NCBI RefSeq assembly: GCF_003075435.1
Contig: NZ_QCZJ01000021.1
Location: forward strand, 1 to 64,000
Source of the DNA: Terrimonas sp.
GTDB lineage: Bacteria > Bacteroidota > Bacteroidia > Chitinophagales > Chitinophagaceae
DNA length: 64,000 bases
Direction: 5' to 3'
Every line of letters begins with the position of its first letter. Positions within the stretch are counted from its first letter, which is position 1. Positions 17,551 through 26,775 of the stretch are shown here, piece by piece. The position numbers and the translations under genes are program-made. Under the pieces are notes generated by a model. That model was not told the DNA's origin and did not search any database. It saw only the letters and a program-made list of their open reading frames with translations.

Positions 17551-17764
17551 TATTACCGGTTTAGTGGATGAAGTGGGAGGAAGCAATTAAGGTGCTGATT
17601 CAAGTGGAAGTAAGAAACAAGATATTGCTTATTGTATAAAAAGAGAAGTGTTTGCCGAAGTTTTTTTTATGATAGCATTGCTTAATTATCCGAAGCGGTA
17701 AATAGTGTTGGTATGTTATGCCGGTTCAAAGAGCGAAGCAGCTTCGCAACCAAGTCCCTAAACT

Positions 17765-18250
17765 CTAACGTACCCTGATCAATTCATCTCTTTGGCGTTC
17801 TGGCAGATTCTGAATGTCAGTTATCTGAAGCTTTATACTGGTAGTTGATTCCAGCTTATCAAGCTTTTCGTCAATTGCAACGTCTTTCAATTTCCACATT
17901 GCGCCGGTTGCGGGATCAATGATAAGCATGCCAACTGCTCCTCCAATAAAAATGTTCGCGAAATACTATCCATTTATAGTCGTCCTGATTTCAATGATTT
18001 TCTCCTGGTAACCAGGTGCATTAATTTTTACGGTATATTTAGCCGGAACGAAATAGCCAGCTCCCGCTTTTAAATGAACAATCGCCTGTCTTTTTCCATT
18101 AAATACCTCCTTTCCATGCCGATCTAAAATGGAAATATTTGCTGCCGGAGGATCGGTCCTGATATGAACAGTGTTTTTGGATCCGGAAATAATAGTGGCG
18201 CAACTCGTAAGGAATAACATAAATGTAACAAACAAGGCAGGTGGTTTCAT
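17765..18250 (-). pseudogene. Lipoprotein gene interrupted by an in-frame amber codon
   Basis: Reading from the ATG at 18250 gives a lipoprotein (MKPPALFVTFMLFLTSC) with a PEGA-like domain (VHIRTDPPAANISILDRHGKEV), ending at TAG 17966-17968. The same frame then continues without a break for 66 more codons to TAG at 17765. That part includes Y-F-A-N-I-F-I-G-G-A-V-G-M-L-I-I-D-P-A-T-G-A-M-W, a Gly-rich membrane segment that I recall as the normal C-terminal end of this lipoprotein family. There the residue after T-I-N-G is Trp, so TGG to TAG is the simplest explanation. Either a recent nonsense mutation or a sequencing error. Confidence 0.7.
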
Positions 18251-18274
18251 GTTTAAGTATTTTATAAAATTCAT

Positions 18275-18642
18275 ATTAGTAAATAAAGAAGTTGTTGTCA
18301 GGCATATAACGCCAGATTATCATTTATAGAGATTATTTTATCTGCAAAAATTTGCATAATACAATTCATTTGTTGTTCGCAATACATTCTGTCATCCGCT
18401 GCCTGGTAAATCCATTCAAAAAATTTTTATGCTGTTCAAATAATAATATGCTGGTTTTAAATTAAGGGTTCAGGCAAGAAGATATATAAGGATTGAAGGG
18501 AATAAATGTATACAATTCCATTGAATAGCAAAACATTGCGGCTTAAATATTTTGCTGAATATATCTGCTGTAAGAGTATATACTCATTCTTTCTTCAATC
18601 TTTCATTATTACGCCGTATATTTCCCTAACTATTATTCTGAT
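18275..18642. other. Gene-free interval upstream of the TIR gene
   Basis: 368 bp, A/T-rich. No ORF, RNA fold, repeat of the families seen elsewhere, or canonical promoter element could be supported by eye. Confidence 0.5.
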
Positions 18643-19845
18643 ATGCCTTTGAAAAAAATATTCTTCAGTTATTCCCGTCAGGACGGCAGCGATTTTTCAT
18701 TGCGGCTGGCTACTGATTTGAAAGAACTCGGCTTCAATGTATGGATTGACCAGCAGGATATTCGCGCCGGCACTGAATGGGATCTTGAAGTAGAAAAGGC
18801 GCTTGAAACCTGTGATTGCCTTTTGTTTGTTGAAACGGAAAAATCTGTTATTTCCAATAATGTGCTGGATGAGGTATACTATGCACTCGGACAAAATAAA
18901 AAAGTAATTCCACTGATAGTGGTGGATAGCAAAACACCTTTCCGCATTCAACGTATACAGCATGTAGATTTTACAAGGGATTATGATAGGGGGTTAAAGA
19001 AGCTGATACAGGAATTGCAAAGTGCTGAGACCAGCATTTTTGTGGATACGCCGCAAATAATAGCTCCGAGAAAAACCTTCTTACAGCAATATGCTGGCTG
19101 GCTGCTTGCAGCGGCAGCGGTAATTGTAATAATAGTATCCGTATTCTGGTATAATACTGCAAACCGTAAAACCTTAGCCGGTGATAGTAAAAGCATAAGC
19201 GAAGAGAATGCGTCACAAGAGGAAACAGAGCATATTGCTGATAGTGCCATCGCCGTAACAGAACCGTCAACCACACGTGCTGCAAAAAAAATAATACCGG
19301 CAGAAGCTAACAACAAAACGTCAGATGCTGGTAATATATCCAGCAAATCCTCTGTAAAAGCATCTGTTATTGATTTTAATACGCTCGAAGGGGAATGGCA
19401 ACTGAAGAGCCTGGATTTAAAAGCGCATTCTTCCGATGGTTACCTGAAAATTGAATCGGCTGGTGATAAAAAATTTAATATCAGGAGTGCCCTGCGTTTC
19501 TTTTACCTTAAACCAAAAGATACCGCTTACCTGAGCATTTTTAATGCTTTTGTAGGGTGTAAAAACTGCGTCTTGCAGCAAGAAATTAAACTGGCGGTTG
19601 AAGATATTGCCCTTGGCAGCCAGGTATATTCTATTCTTAAACACGACCAGGAAGGCGTTGGTAAAGCCGGAGATACCATCATGGACAGGGGCGGCAATAA
19701 ATCAATAAGAGGAACGGCAGTATTGCGGTTTACAGATAATAATACAGCGCTGATTAAAATTACAAGAACAACGCCTGTTGAATTAGACGCCGGGTTGGTG
19801 GTAAAGCCTTTTGATTATCTGTTTACATTTAAAAAGATGGAATAG
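18643..19845 (+). CDS. TIR-domain membrane protein with extracytoplasmic C-terminal domain
   Basis: 400 aa. Residues 1-135 are a TIR domain: KIFFSYSRQDG (box 1), FNVWIDQQDIRAGTEW (BB-loop region) and a helix with E77 in NVLDEVYYAL at the position of the catalytic Glu of NAD-cleaving TIRs. One transmembrane helix follows (about 152-170), then a Ser/Thr/Ala-rich linker (175-240) and a C-terminal beta-rich domain (about 245-400, LEGEWQLKSLDL ... FDYLFTF) of lipocalin-like appearance with a CKNC pair. Bacterial TIRs are NADases, cyclases or signalling adaptors, often in antiphage defence, but no other defence gene is adjacent. A sensor with an outside ligand domain and a cytoplasmic TIR output is the natural reading. 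Confidence 0.8.
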   Translation: MPLKKIFFSYSRQDGSDFSLRLATDLKELGFNVWIDQQDIRAGTEWDLEVEKALETCDCLLFVETEKSVISNNVLDEVYYALGQNKKVIPLIVVDSKTPFRIQRIQHVDFTRDYDRGLKKLIQELQSAETSIFVDTPQIIAPRKTFLQQYAGWLLAAAAVIVIIVSVFWYNTANRKTLAGDSKSISEENASQEETEHIADSAIAVTEPSTTRAAKKIIPAEANNKTSDAGNISSKSSVKASVIDFNTLEGEWQLKSLDLKAHSSDGYLKIESAGDKKFNIRSALRFFYLKPKDTAYLSIFNAFVGCKNCVLQQEIKLAVEDIALGSQVYSILKHDQEGVGKAGDTIMDRGGNKSIRGTAVLRFTDNNTALIKITRTTPVELDAGLVVKPFDYLFTFKKME

Positions 19846-19982
19846 GAATAATTTGAAAATGAGAGAGCATGCGGGAATGAATTTGAGAACGGAAGAGTGT
19901 TTGCATTAATAATCACTTTTTGCAAAGCAGTATTGTGCATGACGTTTCTTTCCTTTGGGAAGGTTAGGATTTGAAGTTTTTT

Positions 19983-20294
19983 CTACAAAAACCCTAACTC
20001 CAGCTTTGCTTCTTCGCTCATCATGTCTTTAGTCCATGGTGGATCAAAAGTGAGGTGTACATGTACATCGGTTACGCCTTCCACAGACTCGGCTTTTTGC
20101 TGTACTTCGGCAATAATATCTCCTGCGACAGGGCAGGCAGGTGCGGTGAGTGTCATGGTAATTTTTACTTTGCCCGCTGCTTCGTCAACATCAAGCTTAT
20201 ATACTAACCCCAGTTCCCAAATATTTACGGGGATTTCCGGATCGTGTACGGTTTTTAAAACTTCTTCTATTTTATCTCTTAGTACTGGTTCCAT
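19983..20294 (-). CDS. sufT: SufT / MIP18-family (DUF59) Fe-S maturation protein
   Basis: 103 aa DUF59 protein: DPEIPVNIWELGLVYKLDVD and LTAPACPVAGDI (the conserved Cys) are the family signatures. Last gene of the SUF operon, 116 nt after sufE. SufT-type proteins help deliver Fe-S clusters to targets under high demand. A dispersed 23-bp repeat lies in the gap to sufE. Confidence 0.9.
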   Translation of the reverse strand: MEPVLRDKIEEVLKTVHDPEIPVNIWELGLVYKLDVDEAAGKVKITMTLTAPACPVAGDIIAEVQQKAESVEGVTDVHVHLTFDPPWTKDMMSEEAKLELGFL

Positions 20295-20300
20295 GTTTTA

Positions 20301-20346
20301 AGTTTCACGCAAAGAGCGCAGAGAAAGCAAAGGTCGTAAATAAATC
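20301..20346. repeat. TTTCACGCAAAG dispersed repeat (copy 1)
   Basis: The 23-nt core (20301-20323) matches 31704-31726 with one mismatch, and both are followed by a less conserved 'gaaCGTAAA'-like tail. Similar 'ctttgcgtgaaac' words are common in Bacteroidota intergenic DNA. Confidence 0.5.
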
Positions 20347-20410
20347 CTTTATGCAACTTTGAGCCATTGTAGTTCAAAAATCAAAAATCCCAAATCAGAA
20401 ATTTCAAATG

Positions 20411-20833
20411 TTATATTTCTTTCGCCTGGTACGCAACCCCATACATTTTCATCTGTTTCAGCATACTCAGTAACCCATTTGAACGGGTAATGGACAGATG
20501 GCTTTTTAAACCTATCTCATCAATAAAGTAAATATCAGCGTTGGCAATGTCTCTGGGTGTTTGTCCTGATAACACTCTTACTACCATGCCCACCAAACCT
20601 TTGGTAATAACGGCATCACTATCTGCTGTGAAATATATTTTACCATTGTTATAATCTGCATGTAACCATACCCGTGACTGACAACCCCTGATGAGGTTTT
20701 CGTCTGTTTTATATTTAGGGTCAATCAATGGCAGGTCTTTGCCCATTTGAATGATATGCTCATATTTTTCATCCCAGTCGCTGAAAAAACTGAATTCTTC
20801 TATGATGTTATCCTGTTCTTCTTTAATCGTCAT
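20411..20833 (-). CDS. sufE: SufE sulfur-acceptor protein
   Basis: 140 aa from the ATG at 20833; an alternative ATG lies 12 nt upstream. The sulfur-accepting Cys is in LIRGCQSRVW. SufE takes persulfide sulfur from SufS and passes it to SufBCD. Sits 124 nt after sufS; the gap contains an AGCTGATAG-type palindrome. Confidence 0.92.
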   Translation of the reverse strand: MTIKEEQDNIIEEFSFFSDWDEKYEHIIQMGKDLPLIDPKYKTDENLIRGCQSRVWLHADYNNGKIYFTADSDAVITKGLVGMVVRVLSGQTPRDIANADIYFIDEIGLKSHLSITRSNGLLSMLKQMKMYGVAYQAKEI

Positions 20834-20858
20834 ATTGAGAGGCAAAGTTAGGGGTTTT

Positions 20859-20887
20859 AGCTTTCAGCTATCAGCTGTCAGCTTTTT
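20859..20887. repeat. AGCTGATAGCTGAC-type palindromic repeat (copy 2)
   Basis: agctttcagctatcagctgtcagctttttt in the sufS-sufE gap. It is self-complementary and related to the tracts at 12629 and 43370. On the plus strand it ends in T6. Confidence 0.5.
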
Positions 20888-20957
20888 TGCAGGTTGTAGC
20901 AATGAGCAGCCGTAAGTTAATTATAAGCCTGTAGTTGGAGTACCCGAAACCAGAAAC

Positions 20958-22205
20958 TTATTCCAGCATTCGCTTGGCTTTCTCAATCGCCCTTACCAGT
21001 TCATCTACTTCAGCTTTGGTATTGTAGCATGCAAAAGAGGCTCTTACCGTACCGGGAATATGGAATAGCTCCATCAGCGGCTGTGTACAATGGTGACCTG
21101 TTCTTACAGCGATGGATTGTTTATCCAATATCTCTCCTGTATCAAAAGGATGAATATTGCCGATAAGGAATGATATAGCGCCGGCCCTGTGCCTGGCATC
21201 GCCAATAAAACGGAGCGAAGGAATAGCCGCAAGCTTATCATATGCGTAGGCTATCAGCTCTTCTTCCCATTGCTGAATAGCGTGTATGCCTGCCTGTTGT
21301 ATATAATCAACGGCGGAGCCTAATGCAATAGCACCTGATATATCCGGCGTGCCGGCTTCAAACTTAAAAGGTAATTCGTTGTAGGTAGTTTTGGCAAAAG
21401 TTACATGACTTATCATGTCGCCCCCACCTTCGTAAGGCGGCATATCGTTCAGCCATTTTTCTTTACCATATAAAATACCAATCCCTGTTGGACCATACAT
21501 TTTATGACCGGAGAAGGCAAGAAAATCAACATCCAGTTCCTGCACATCAAGCGGCATATGCTGCACCGCCTGCGCACCATCCAGTAAAACAGGAATATTC
21601 AACGCATGTGCCTTCGCTATAATTTCTCTAACAGGGTTTACTGTACCTAAACTATTGGATACATAGGTAACCGCAACGATCTTTACCTTAGGTGTAAGCA
21701 ATTTGTCAAACTCATTCATTTGCAGTTCACCCGCTTCATCTATTGGTATAACTTTCAGTACTGCATTCTTTTCTTCACAAATAATCTGCCAGGGCACAAT
21801 ATTGGAGTGATGCTCCATGGCGGAGATCAATACTTCATCTCCTTCTTTTAAAAATTTTCTGCCGTAGGTATATGCAACAAGGTTAATGCTGTTGGTTGTG
21901 CCTTTCGTAAAAATTACTTCATGGTCATGTTTAGCATTGATGAATGCGGCGATTTTTTTTCTCGCTGCTTCATACGCTTCTGTAGCCTGCTGGCTTAAGA
22001 GGTGTACACCACGGTGTACATTACTGTTATACTCCGTATAATATTTTTCAAGGGTTTGTAAAACCTGCAAAGGTTTTTGCGTGGTAGCGGCATTGTCAAG
22101 GTATATCAGTGGTTTACCGTAAACTTTTGTTTGAAGTATAGGAAAGTCTTTCCTGATACTTTCTACATCAAACACCTGGTCGGTTATGGTATCACTGTTG
22201 GTCAT
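20958..22205 (-). CDS. sufS: SufS cysteine desulfurase
   Basis: 415 aa PLP enzyme of the group II (SufS/CsdA) type. PLP lysine in AFSGHKMYGPTG, the aspartate-histidine region (MEHHSNIVPW) and the catalytic Cys in the short loop RTGHHCTQPLM are all present. It removes sulfur from cysteine to form a persulfide for SufE. Its start overlaps the end of sufD by 14 nt, indicating coupled translation. Confidence 0.96.
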   Translation of the reverse strand: MTNSDTITDQVFDVESIRKDFPILQTKVYGKPLIYLDNAATTQKPLQVLQTLEKYYTEYNSNVHRGVHLLSQQATEAYEAARKKIAAFINAKHDHEVIFTKGTTNSINLVAYTYGRKFLKEGDEVLISAMEHHSNIVPWQIICEEKNAVLKVIPIDEAGELQMNEFDKLLTPKVKIVAVTYVSNSLGTVNPVREIIAKAHALNIPVLLDGAQAVQHMPLDVQELDVDFLAFSGHKMYGPTGIGILYGKEKWLNDMPPYEGGGDMISHVTFAKTTYNELPFKFEAGTPDISGAIALGSAVDYIQQAGIHAIQQWEEELIAYAYDKLAAIPSLRFIGDARHRAGAISFLIGNIHPFDTGEILDKQSIAVRTGHHCTQPLMELFHIPGTVRASFACYNTKAEVDELVRAIEKAKRMLE

Positions 22206-23490
22206 ACGCTTCAGCCATTTTTTTTGTAATCAGTTTTTCAACATATTCCTGCACGGCCGGTATCTGTATTTTATTGGTAACATCAAATGCGAATGCATTA
22301 ACCAATAAGTTTCTTGCAGCTGCTTCACCAATGCCTCTTGCTTTCAGATAAAATAGCGCTTCATTATTAAAATTGCCCACGGTTGAACCATGACTGCATT
22401 TTACATCATCAGCAAAAATCTCCAACTGTGGCTTAGAATCAATAATGGCGTTATTGCTCAGCAGCATATTATTGTTTTGCTGGAAGGCGTTGGTTTTTTG
22501 CGCATCCTGCTGCACAAATATTTTACCGTTAAATACCGCTCTTGAATCTTTCATTAATACACCTTTATACAATTCATTGCTGAAGCAATGTGGGTTAAGG
22601 TGATTAACGCAGGTATGATTATCGGTTAACTGGCCTGGCCCGGTAAGATACAGACCATATAAATGGCTTTCTGTATTGGTTCCGTTCAAATCAAGATGAA
22701 GATTGTTGCGGAAAAGTAAACCTCCCGGTAACGTATAAGTGTAATTATTAAACAGGCTGTCGGCTTTTTGCACAGCCTGGTAAAAATTAATCCAGCGTAC
22801 ATTTCCCGGGGTAGTCTGCAGTATATAGTGATCTGCCTGCGCGTTCTCAGCTACATAACATTCTGTAACGCTGTTAATAAAAATCGGGCTTTCACCAATG
22901 ATCAGTAAAGATTCCACCACCTGTAATTTGCTGCCCTTGTTAGCGATGATCAACAGCCTGGGTTGTACAAAAACGGGTTCAGCGGCATTATATATATGGG
23001 TAATGTGAATGGGCTTATCAACAATGCTGTTTTTATCTGCTTCAATCACAATACCATGTTCAAACATAGCGGTATTCAACGCTGCCATTGGTTGGGCGTT
23101 GAGTGAGATATGCTTTGACAAATAATCTTTAAAGCGATCATTTTTCAACGCGGTGCGGAGTGGGGATATGGTTACACCGGGAATATTAACATCTTCATTC
23201 AGCATACCGTTCTTCAGCACAATTTCATGCGCGTCAAGATGTGGTATATTAGCGGTTTTCTTTGTGCTGAGTAAGGAAGCTTCACCTGGGGATAACAGGA
23301 AATCGTCTTTTAAAAACGGGGCTATATTCGTAAAGCGCCAGTCTTCCTGTTTTGTTGTAGGAAAACCATTGCGTGCAAACGCTTTAAACGCGTCTTCGCG
23401 CAGGGCTGTTAACCAGGGACTTTCCGTATCGTTTCTTTTTTCTTTGTATAAAGAAGTTAACTGGTCGTATAGTGATGTTGTAGTAATCAT
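22192..23490 (-). CDS. sufD: SufD, Fe-S scaffold complex subunit
   Basis: 432 aa. Beta-helix core with the typical C-terminal block QLEIFADDVKCSHGSTVGNFNNEALFY-like (key residues C and H) and ARGIGEAAARNLLV. The N-terminal helical part is shorter in conservation, as usual for SufD. Forms SufBC2D with the neighbours. Overlaps sufS by 14 nt and follows sufC by 24 nt. Confidence 0.95.
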   Translation of the reverse strand: MITTTSLYDQLTSLYKEKRNDTESPWLTALREDAFKAFARNGFPTTKQEDWRFTNIAPFLKDDFLLSPGEASLLSTKKTANIPHLDAHEIVLKNGMLNEDVNIPGVTISPLRTALKNDRFKDYLSKHISLNAQPMAALNTAMFEHGIVIEADKNSIVDKPIHITHIYNAAEPVFVQPRLLIIANKGSKLQVVESLLIIGESPIFINSVTECYVAENAQADHYILQTTPGNVRWINFYQAVQKADSLFNNYTYTLPGGLLFRNNLHLDLNGTNTESHLYGLYLTGPGQLTDNHTCVNHLNPHCFSNELYKGVLMKDSRAVFNGKIFVQQDAQKTNAFQQNNNMLLSNNAIIDSKPQLEIFADDVKCSHGSTVGNFNNEALFYLKARGIGEAAARNLLVNAFAFDVTNKIQIPAVQEYVEKLITKKMAEAYDQQ

Positions 23491-23514
23491 GTGAATATTG
23501 TAATGCTTTAATCA

Positions 23515-24279
23515 TCAAACCGAGGCCGTGGTAACAGGTTCTTTAATCCAGTCGTAGCCTTTCTCTTCCAGCTCCAGCGCCAGTTCTTTGGTGCCGGATT
23601 TTACTATTCTCCCATCATACAATACGTGAACAAAATCAGGAACTATATACTCCAGCAAACGCTGGTAGTGCGTAATCACAATAAATGCGTTTTTATCAGA
23701 GCGGAGTTTATTTACGCCGTTTGATACAATGCGCAGCGCGTCAATATCCAGTCCTGAATCCGTTTCATCCAAAATAGAAAGCTTAGGATTGAGCATTGCC
23801 AGCTGGAAAATCTCGTTTCTCTTTTTCTCACCGCCTGAAAAGCCTTCGTTCAACGAACGGTTGGTCAGTTTTGCATCAAACTCCACCAGCTTTTGTTTTT
23901 CTCTTGTAAGCTTTAAAAACTCTTTTGCTTCAATAGGCGGCTCATTATGGTACGCTCTTATTTCGTTTAATGCCGTGCGCAAAAAGTTTATGTTAGATAC
24001 ACCCGGTATTTCAATAGGGTATTGAAATGCCAGGAACAAACCTTCTCTTGCCCTGTCTTCAGGCGACATATCCAAAAGGTCTTTACCATCGAAGCTTACT
24101 TCGCCACCGGTTACTTCGTAATTTTCCCTTCCCGCCAGTACAGAAGCAAGAGAGCTTTTGCCTGAGCCGTTGGGTCCCATAATTGCATGTACTTCTCCTG
24201 GGTTTACCTGCAGGTTGATACCTTTTAATATCTGCTTATCCTCAACTGACGCCTGTAGATTTTTAATGTCTAGTAACAT
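23515..24279 (-). CDS. sufC: SufC ATPase of the SUF scaffold
   Basis: 254 aa ABC-type ATPase: Walker A GPNGSGKSS, signature FSGGEKKRNE, Walker B LSILDETDSGLD (the Asp-Glu-Thr variant of SufC) and the switch His in VITHYQRLL. Powers conformational change in SufBC2D during cluster assembly. Lies 63 nt after sufB. Confidence 0.97.
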   Translation of the reverse strand: MLLDIKNLQASVEDKQILKGINLQVNPGEVHAIMGPNGSGKSSLASVLAGRENYEVTGGEVSFDGKDLLDMSPEDRAREGLFLAFQYPIEIPGVSNINFLRTALNEIRAYHNEPPIEAKEFLKLTREKQKLVEFDAKLTNRSLNEGFSGGEKKRNEIFQLAMLNPKLSILDETDSGLDIDALRIVSNGVNKLRSDKNAFIVITHYQRLLEYIVPDFVHVLYDGRIVKSGTKELALELEEKGYDWIKEPVTTASV

Positions 24280-24342
24280 AATACTGTGCTGTGTTTCTTT
24301 TGTCTTTATCCTTTCTTTAGATAAATGATTGGTTTATATTTT

Positions 24343-25791
24343 TTAGCCAACGCTGCCTTCCAGTGAAATAGAAAGCAACTTCTGCGCTTCAACCGCAAAC
24401 TCCATTGGCAGTTGGTTTAATACTTCTTTTGCATAGCCATTCACTATCAGTGCCACCGCTTTTTCCGTATCAATGCCTCTCTGGTTCAAATAGAATATCT
24501 GGTCTTCTCCAATTTTTGAAGTGGTAGCTTCGTGTTCTATAGTTGCCGTGCTATTCTTTGATTCGATATATGGAAAAGTGTGTGCTCCGCAACGATCGCC
24601 GATCAGTAAAGAATCGCATTGCGTAAAATTTCTCGCATGCTCTGCTTTAGCACTTACCTGCACCAATCCGCGATAGCTGTTTTGTCCCTCGCCTGCCGAA
24701 ATACCTTTTGAAATAATACGGCTCTTAGTGCCTTTACCTATATGAAACATTTTGGTGCCGGTATCTGCGATCTGCTTATTTTTTGTAACGGCAACGGAGT
24801 AAAACTCGCCGGAAGAATAATCGCCCTGCAAAATCACGCTCGGGTATTTCCAGGTGATAGAAGAGCCGGTCTCAACCTGCGTCCATGAAATTTTTGCATG
24901 AGCGCCACGGCAAACGCCGCGTTTGGTTACAAAGTTGTATATGCCGCCATTGCCATCTTTATCGCCGGGATACCAGTTTTGTACTGTACTGTATTTAATC
25001 TCCGCGTTTTCCATCGCTATCAGCTCAACCACCGCGGCGTGCAGTTGGTTTTCATCTCTTTTCGGCGCAGTGCAACCTTCAAGATAGCTAACATAGCTTC
25101 CTTCATCTGCTACAATCAATGTACGCTCGAACTGCCCGGTATTTTGGGTGTTGATTCTGAAATAGGTAGATAATTCCATCGGGCAACGAACGCCTTTGGG
25201 AATATATACAAATGAACCGTCTGAAAAAACAGCGGCATTCAATGCGGCGTATAAATTATCGGAATGCGGAACAACCGTGCCGAGATATTTCTGCACCAGT
25301 TCAGGATGTTCTTTTACCGCTTCGCTGATGGAGCAGAAAATAATACCGTGTTCTTTTAAAGTTTCTTTATACGTGGTAGCAACAGATACGCTGTCGAATA
25401 CAGCGTCTACTGCTACGCCTGCCAATACTTTTTGTTCTGAAAGTGGAATACCCAGTTTTTCAAATGTGGCGATGAGTTCAGGATCAACCTCATCCAGGCT
25501 TTTATACTTTGCGCCTGATTTTGGTGCGGCATAATATGAAATGTCCTGGAAATCAACCTTAGGCAATTCAAAATTCTGCCAGTGTGGTTCAGGTTGTTTA
25601 AGGAAAGACTGGTATGCTTTCAAACGCCAGTCGAGCAACCATTGTGGCTCACTTTTCTTGTTAGAGATAAAATGGATGGTTTCCTCACTTAATCCTTTGG
25701 GTGCAACCTCCATTTCTATATCCGTTACGAAACCAAATTCGTATTCCTTATTACTGTACTCCTCTAAAATATCGTCGCTCTTATTAGACAT
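24343..25791 (-). CDS. sufB: SufB, Fe-S scaffold complex subunit
   Basis: 482 aa, the usual SufB size. Strongly conserved blocks: [57 protein letters not shown] and the cluster-site region [17 protein letters not shown]. Assembles nascent Fe-S clusters with SufC and SufD. Starts 30 nt after the A-type carrier gene. Confidence 0.97.
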   Translation of the reverse strand: MSNKSDDILEEYSNKEYEFGFVTDIEMEVAPKGLSEETIHFISNKKSEPQWLLDWRLKAYQSFLKQPEPHWQNFELPKVDFQDISYYAAPKSGAKYKSLDEVDPELIATFEKLGIPLSEQKVLAGVAVDAVFDSVSVATTYKETLKEHGIIFCSISEAVKEHPELVQKYLGTVVPHSDNLYAALNAAVFSDGSFVYIPKGVRCPMELSTYFRINTQNTGQFERTLIVADEGSYVSYLEGCTAPKRDENQLHAAVVELIAMENAEIKYSTVQNWYPGDKDGNGGIYNFVTKRGVCRGAHAKISWTQVETGSSITWKYPSVILQGDYSSGEFYSVAVTKNKQIADTGTKMFHIGKGTKSRIISKGISAGEGQNSYRGLVQVSAKAEHARNFTQCDSLLIGDRCGAHTFPYIESKNSTATIEHEATTSKIGEDQIFYLNQRGIDTEKAVALIVNGYAKEVLNQLPMEFAVEAQKLLSISLEGSVG

Positions 25792-25821
25792 AATTGTTAT
25801 GTATATATTAAAGACCTCTAA

Positions 25822-26148
25822 CTAAACTGAAAAACTTTCACCGCAACTACATGTTCTGGTAGCATTGGGGTTGTTGAAAGTCAACCCTTTACCATTCAAT
25901 CCGCCTGAATAATCCAGTTCTGTACCATAGAGATATAAAAGACTTTTCATATCTACTACTATTTTGATGCCTTTGTCTTCAAAAATTTCGTCACCGGCTT
26001 TGGTTTCATTGTCAAAGCTCAGTTTATATTCCAACCCGGAGCAGCCGCCACCTTTTACGCCTACACGCACAAAGCTGTTCCCGTCACTTTTTTCCTGCGC
26101 CAGCAGGTTATTGATATACTCCTTAGCAGAAGCTGAAACCGTAATCAT
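25822..26148 (-). CDS. A-type Fe-S carrier (SufA/IscA-like)
   Basis: 108 aa. Three cluster-binding cysteines in the A-type arrangement: GGGCSGLEY and the C-terminal TCSCGES (C-x-C). Receives clusters from SufBCD and passes them to apoproteins. First gene of the SUF operon. Confidence 0.94.
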   Translation of the reverse strand: MITVSASAKEYINNLLAQEKSDGNSFVRVGVKGGGCSGLEYKLSFDNETKAGDEIFEDKGIKIVVDMKSLLYLYGTELDYSGGLNGKGLTFNNPNATRTCSCGESFSV

Positions 26149-26170
26149 AATGCTACATTTAAACTATCGG

Positions 26171-26178
26171 CAAAATTA
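26171..26178 (-). promoter_or_regulatory. Candidate -7 element (TAATTTTG) of the SUF operon
   Basis: TAnnTTTG on the minus strand about 22 nt upstream of the A-type carrier ATG. This would give a leader of roughly 15-18 nt. No convincing -33 element seen. Confidence 0.35.
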
Positions 26179-26304
26179 CGATTTTAGGTGATAAGATTAT
26201 GTTACCTAACCTTAAAAGGTAGAAATATAGGGGAAAGGGGTATAATTATTAGTGGGGAAAAGTTCGGACTGCATCCTTCTCGGCTAAAAAAGCAATGACA
26301 CGGC

Positions 26305-26326
26305 ACAGGTCGGGAGACCCTGCGCC
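26305..26326. other. GC-rich hairpin, possible part of a structured RNA
   Basis: GGTC-GGGA-GACC forms a stem closed by a GNRA tetraloop inside a G/C-rich block (about 26252-26337) that contrasts with the A/T-rich surroundings and codes for nothing clear. The MITE-like element is inserted at its right edge. I could not match it to a known RNA family. Confidence 0.25.
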
Positions 26327-26337
26327 AGGAGTTGACC

Positions 26338-26666
26338 CAGGGATTTCGCTTTTAAAAGATACTTTAACCTCAAAAAACAAACAACAATATAGTTAAGTAA
26401 TAAAAGAAGGTAGATAAAAGAATTGAGATTGCTTCGCCGCGAAGCAGGTTTATGTTTCTGGTTTGATTATGCGGCTCGCAATGACGTGTAACAGGCTGAA
26501 AAATTACAAACATTGATTTAGTGTTGATAGTAAATTCAAAACACCCTCGCCGTCCTTGCGAGCCCGCCGACACGAAGATTTGAGTTGAAGGCATATTGCG
26601 GCGGACGAAGCAATCTCCTGTAGCTGCTCCAATTTCTATTAGGTTTTTCTAAAAGCGAAATCCCTG
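26338..26666. mobile_element. MITE-like 329-bp element with 17-bp terminal inverted repeats and 10-bp target duplication
   Basis: The left end cagggatttcgctttta (26338-26354) is the exact complement of the right end (26650-26666). Immediately outside both ends is the direct repeat ggagttgacc (26328-26337 and 26667-26676), the expected target-site duplication. No transposase is encoded; the only ORF inside is short and without a recognisable domain. Ten-bp duplications fit IS4-like transposases (inference). The inside contains a second palindromic layer (see the repeat at 26425-26617). Confidence 0.8.
26425..26617. repeat. Internal palindromic repeat of the CATTGCGAG / GAAGCAATCTC type
   Basis: gagattgcttcg (26425-26436) pairs exactly with cgaagcaatctc (26606-26617), and gcggctcgcaatgacg (26471-26486) pairs with cgtccttgcgagcccgc (26551-26567). 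Similar 'GTCATTGCGAG...GAAGCAATCTC' palindromes are known from many unrelated bacterial genomes. Here one lies nested inside the MITE-like element. Confidence 0.6.
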
Positions 26667-26775
26667 GGAGTTGACCGCAAAATCTGCAATAAGAATGAAC
26701 CAAAATCCACAAAATTCAAAATTGTGGATGAAAAAGATATGGTATTTTTACTATATTTGATTTTCAGCCCGTCTT

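Noticed and set aside
18643-19845. TIR gene as part of an antiphage operon (Thoeris, CBASS or similar)
   Set aside because: No ThsA, SMODS nucleotidyltransferase, SAVED or Argonaute gene is adjacent; neighbours are a broken lipoprotein gene and the SUF operon.
26240-26337. G/C-rich block considered as RNase P RNA, tmRNA or SRP RNA
   Set aside because: Lacks the GAGGAAAGUCC / ACAGAA core, the tmRNA ends and tag, and the GGAAGGAAGCAG loop respectively.
26370-26594. 74-codon ORF inside the MITE-like element
   Set aside because: Composed of the palindromic repeat itself, with no transposase motif.
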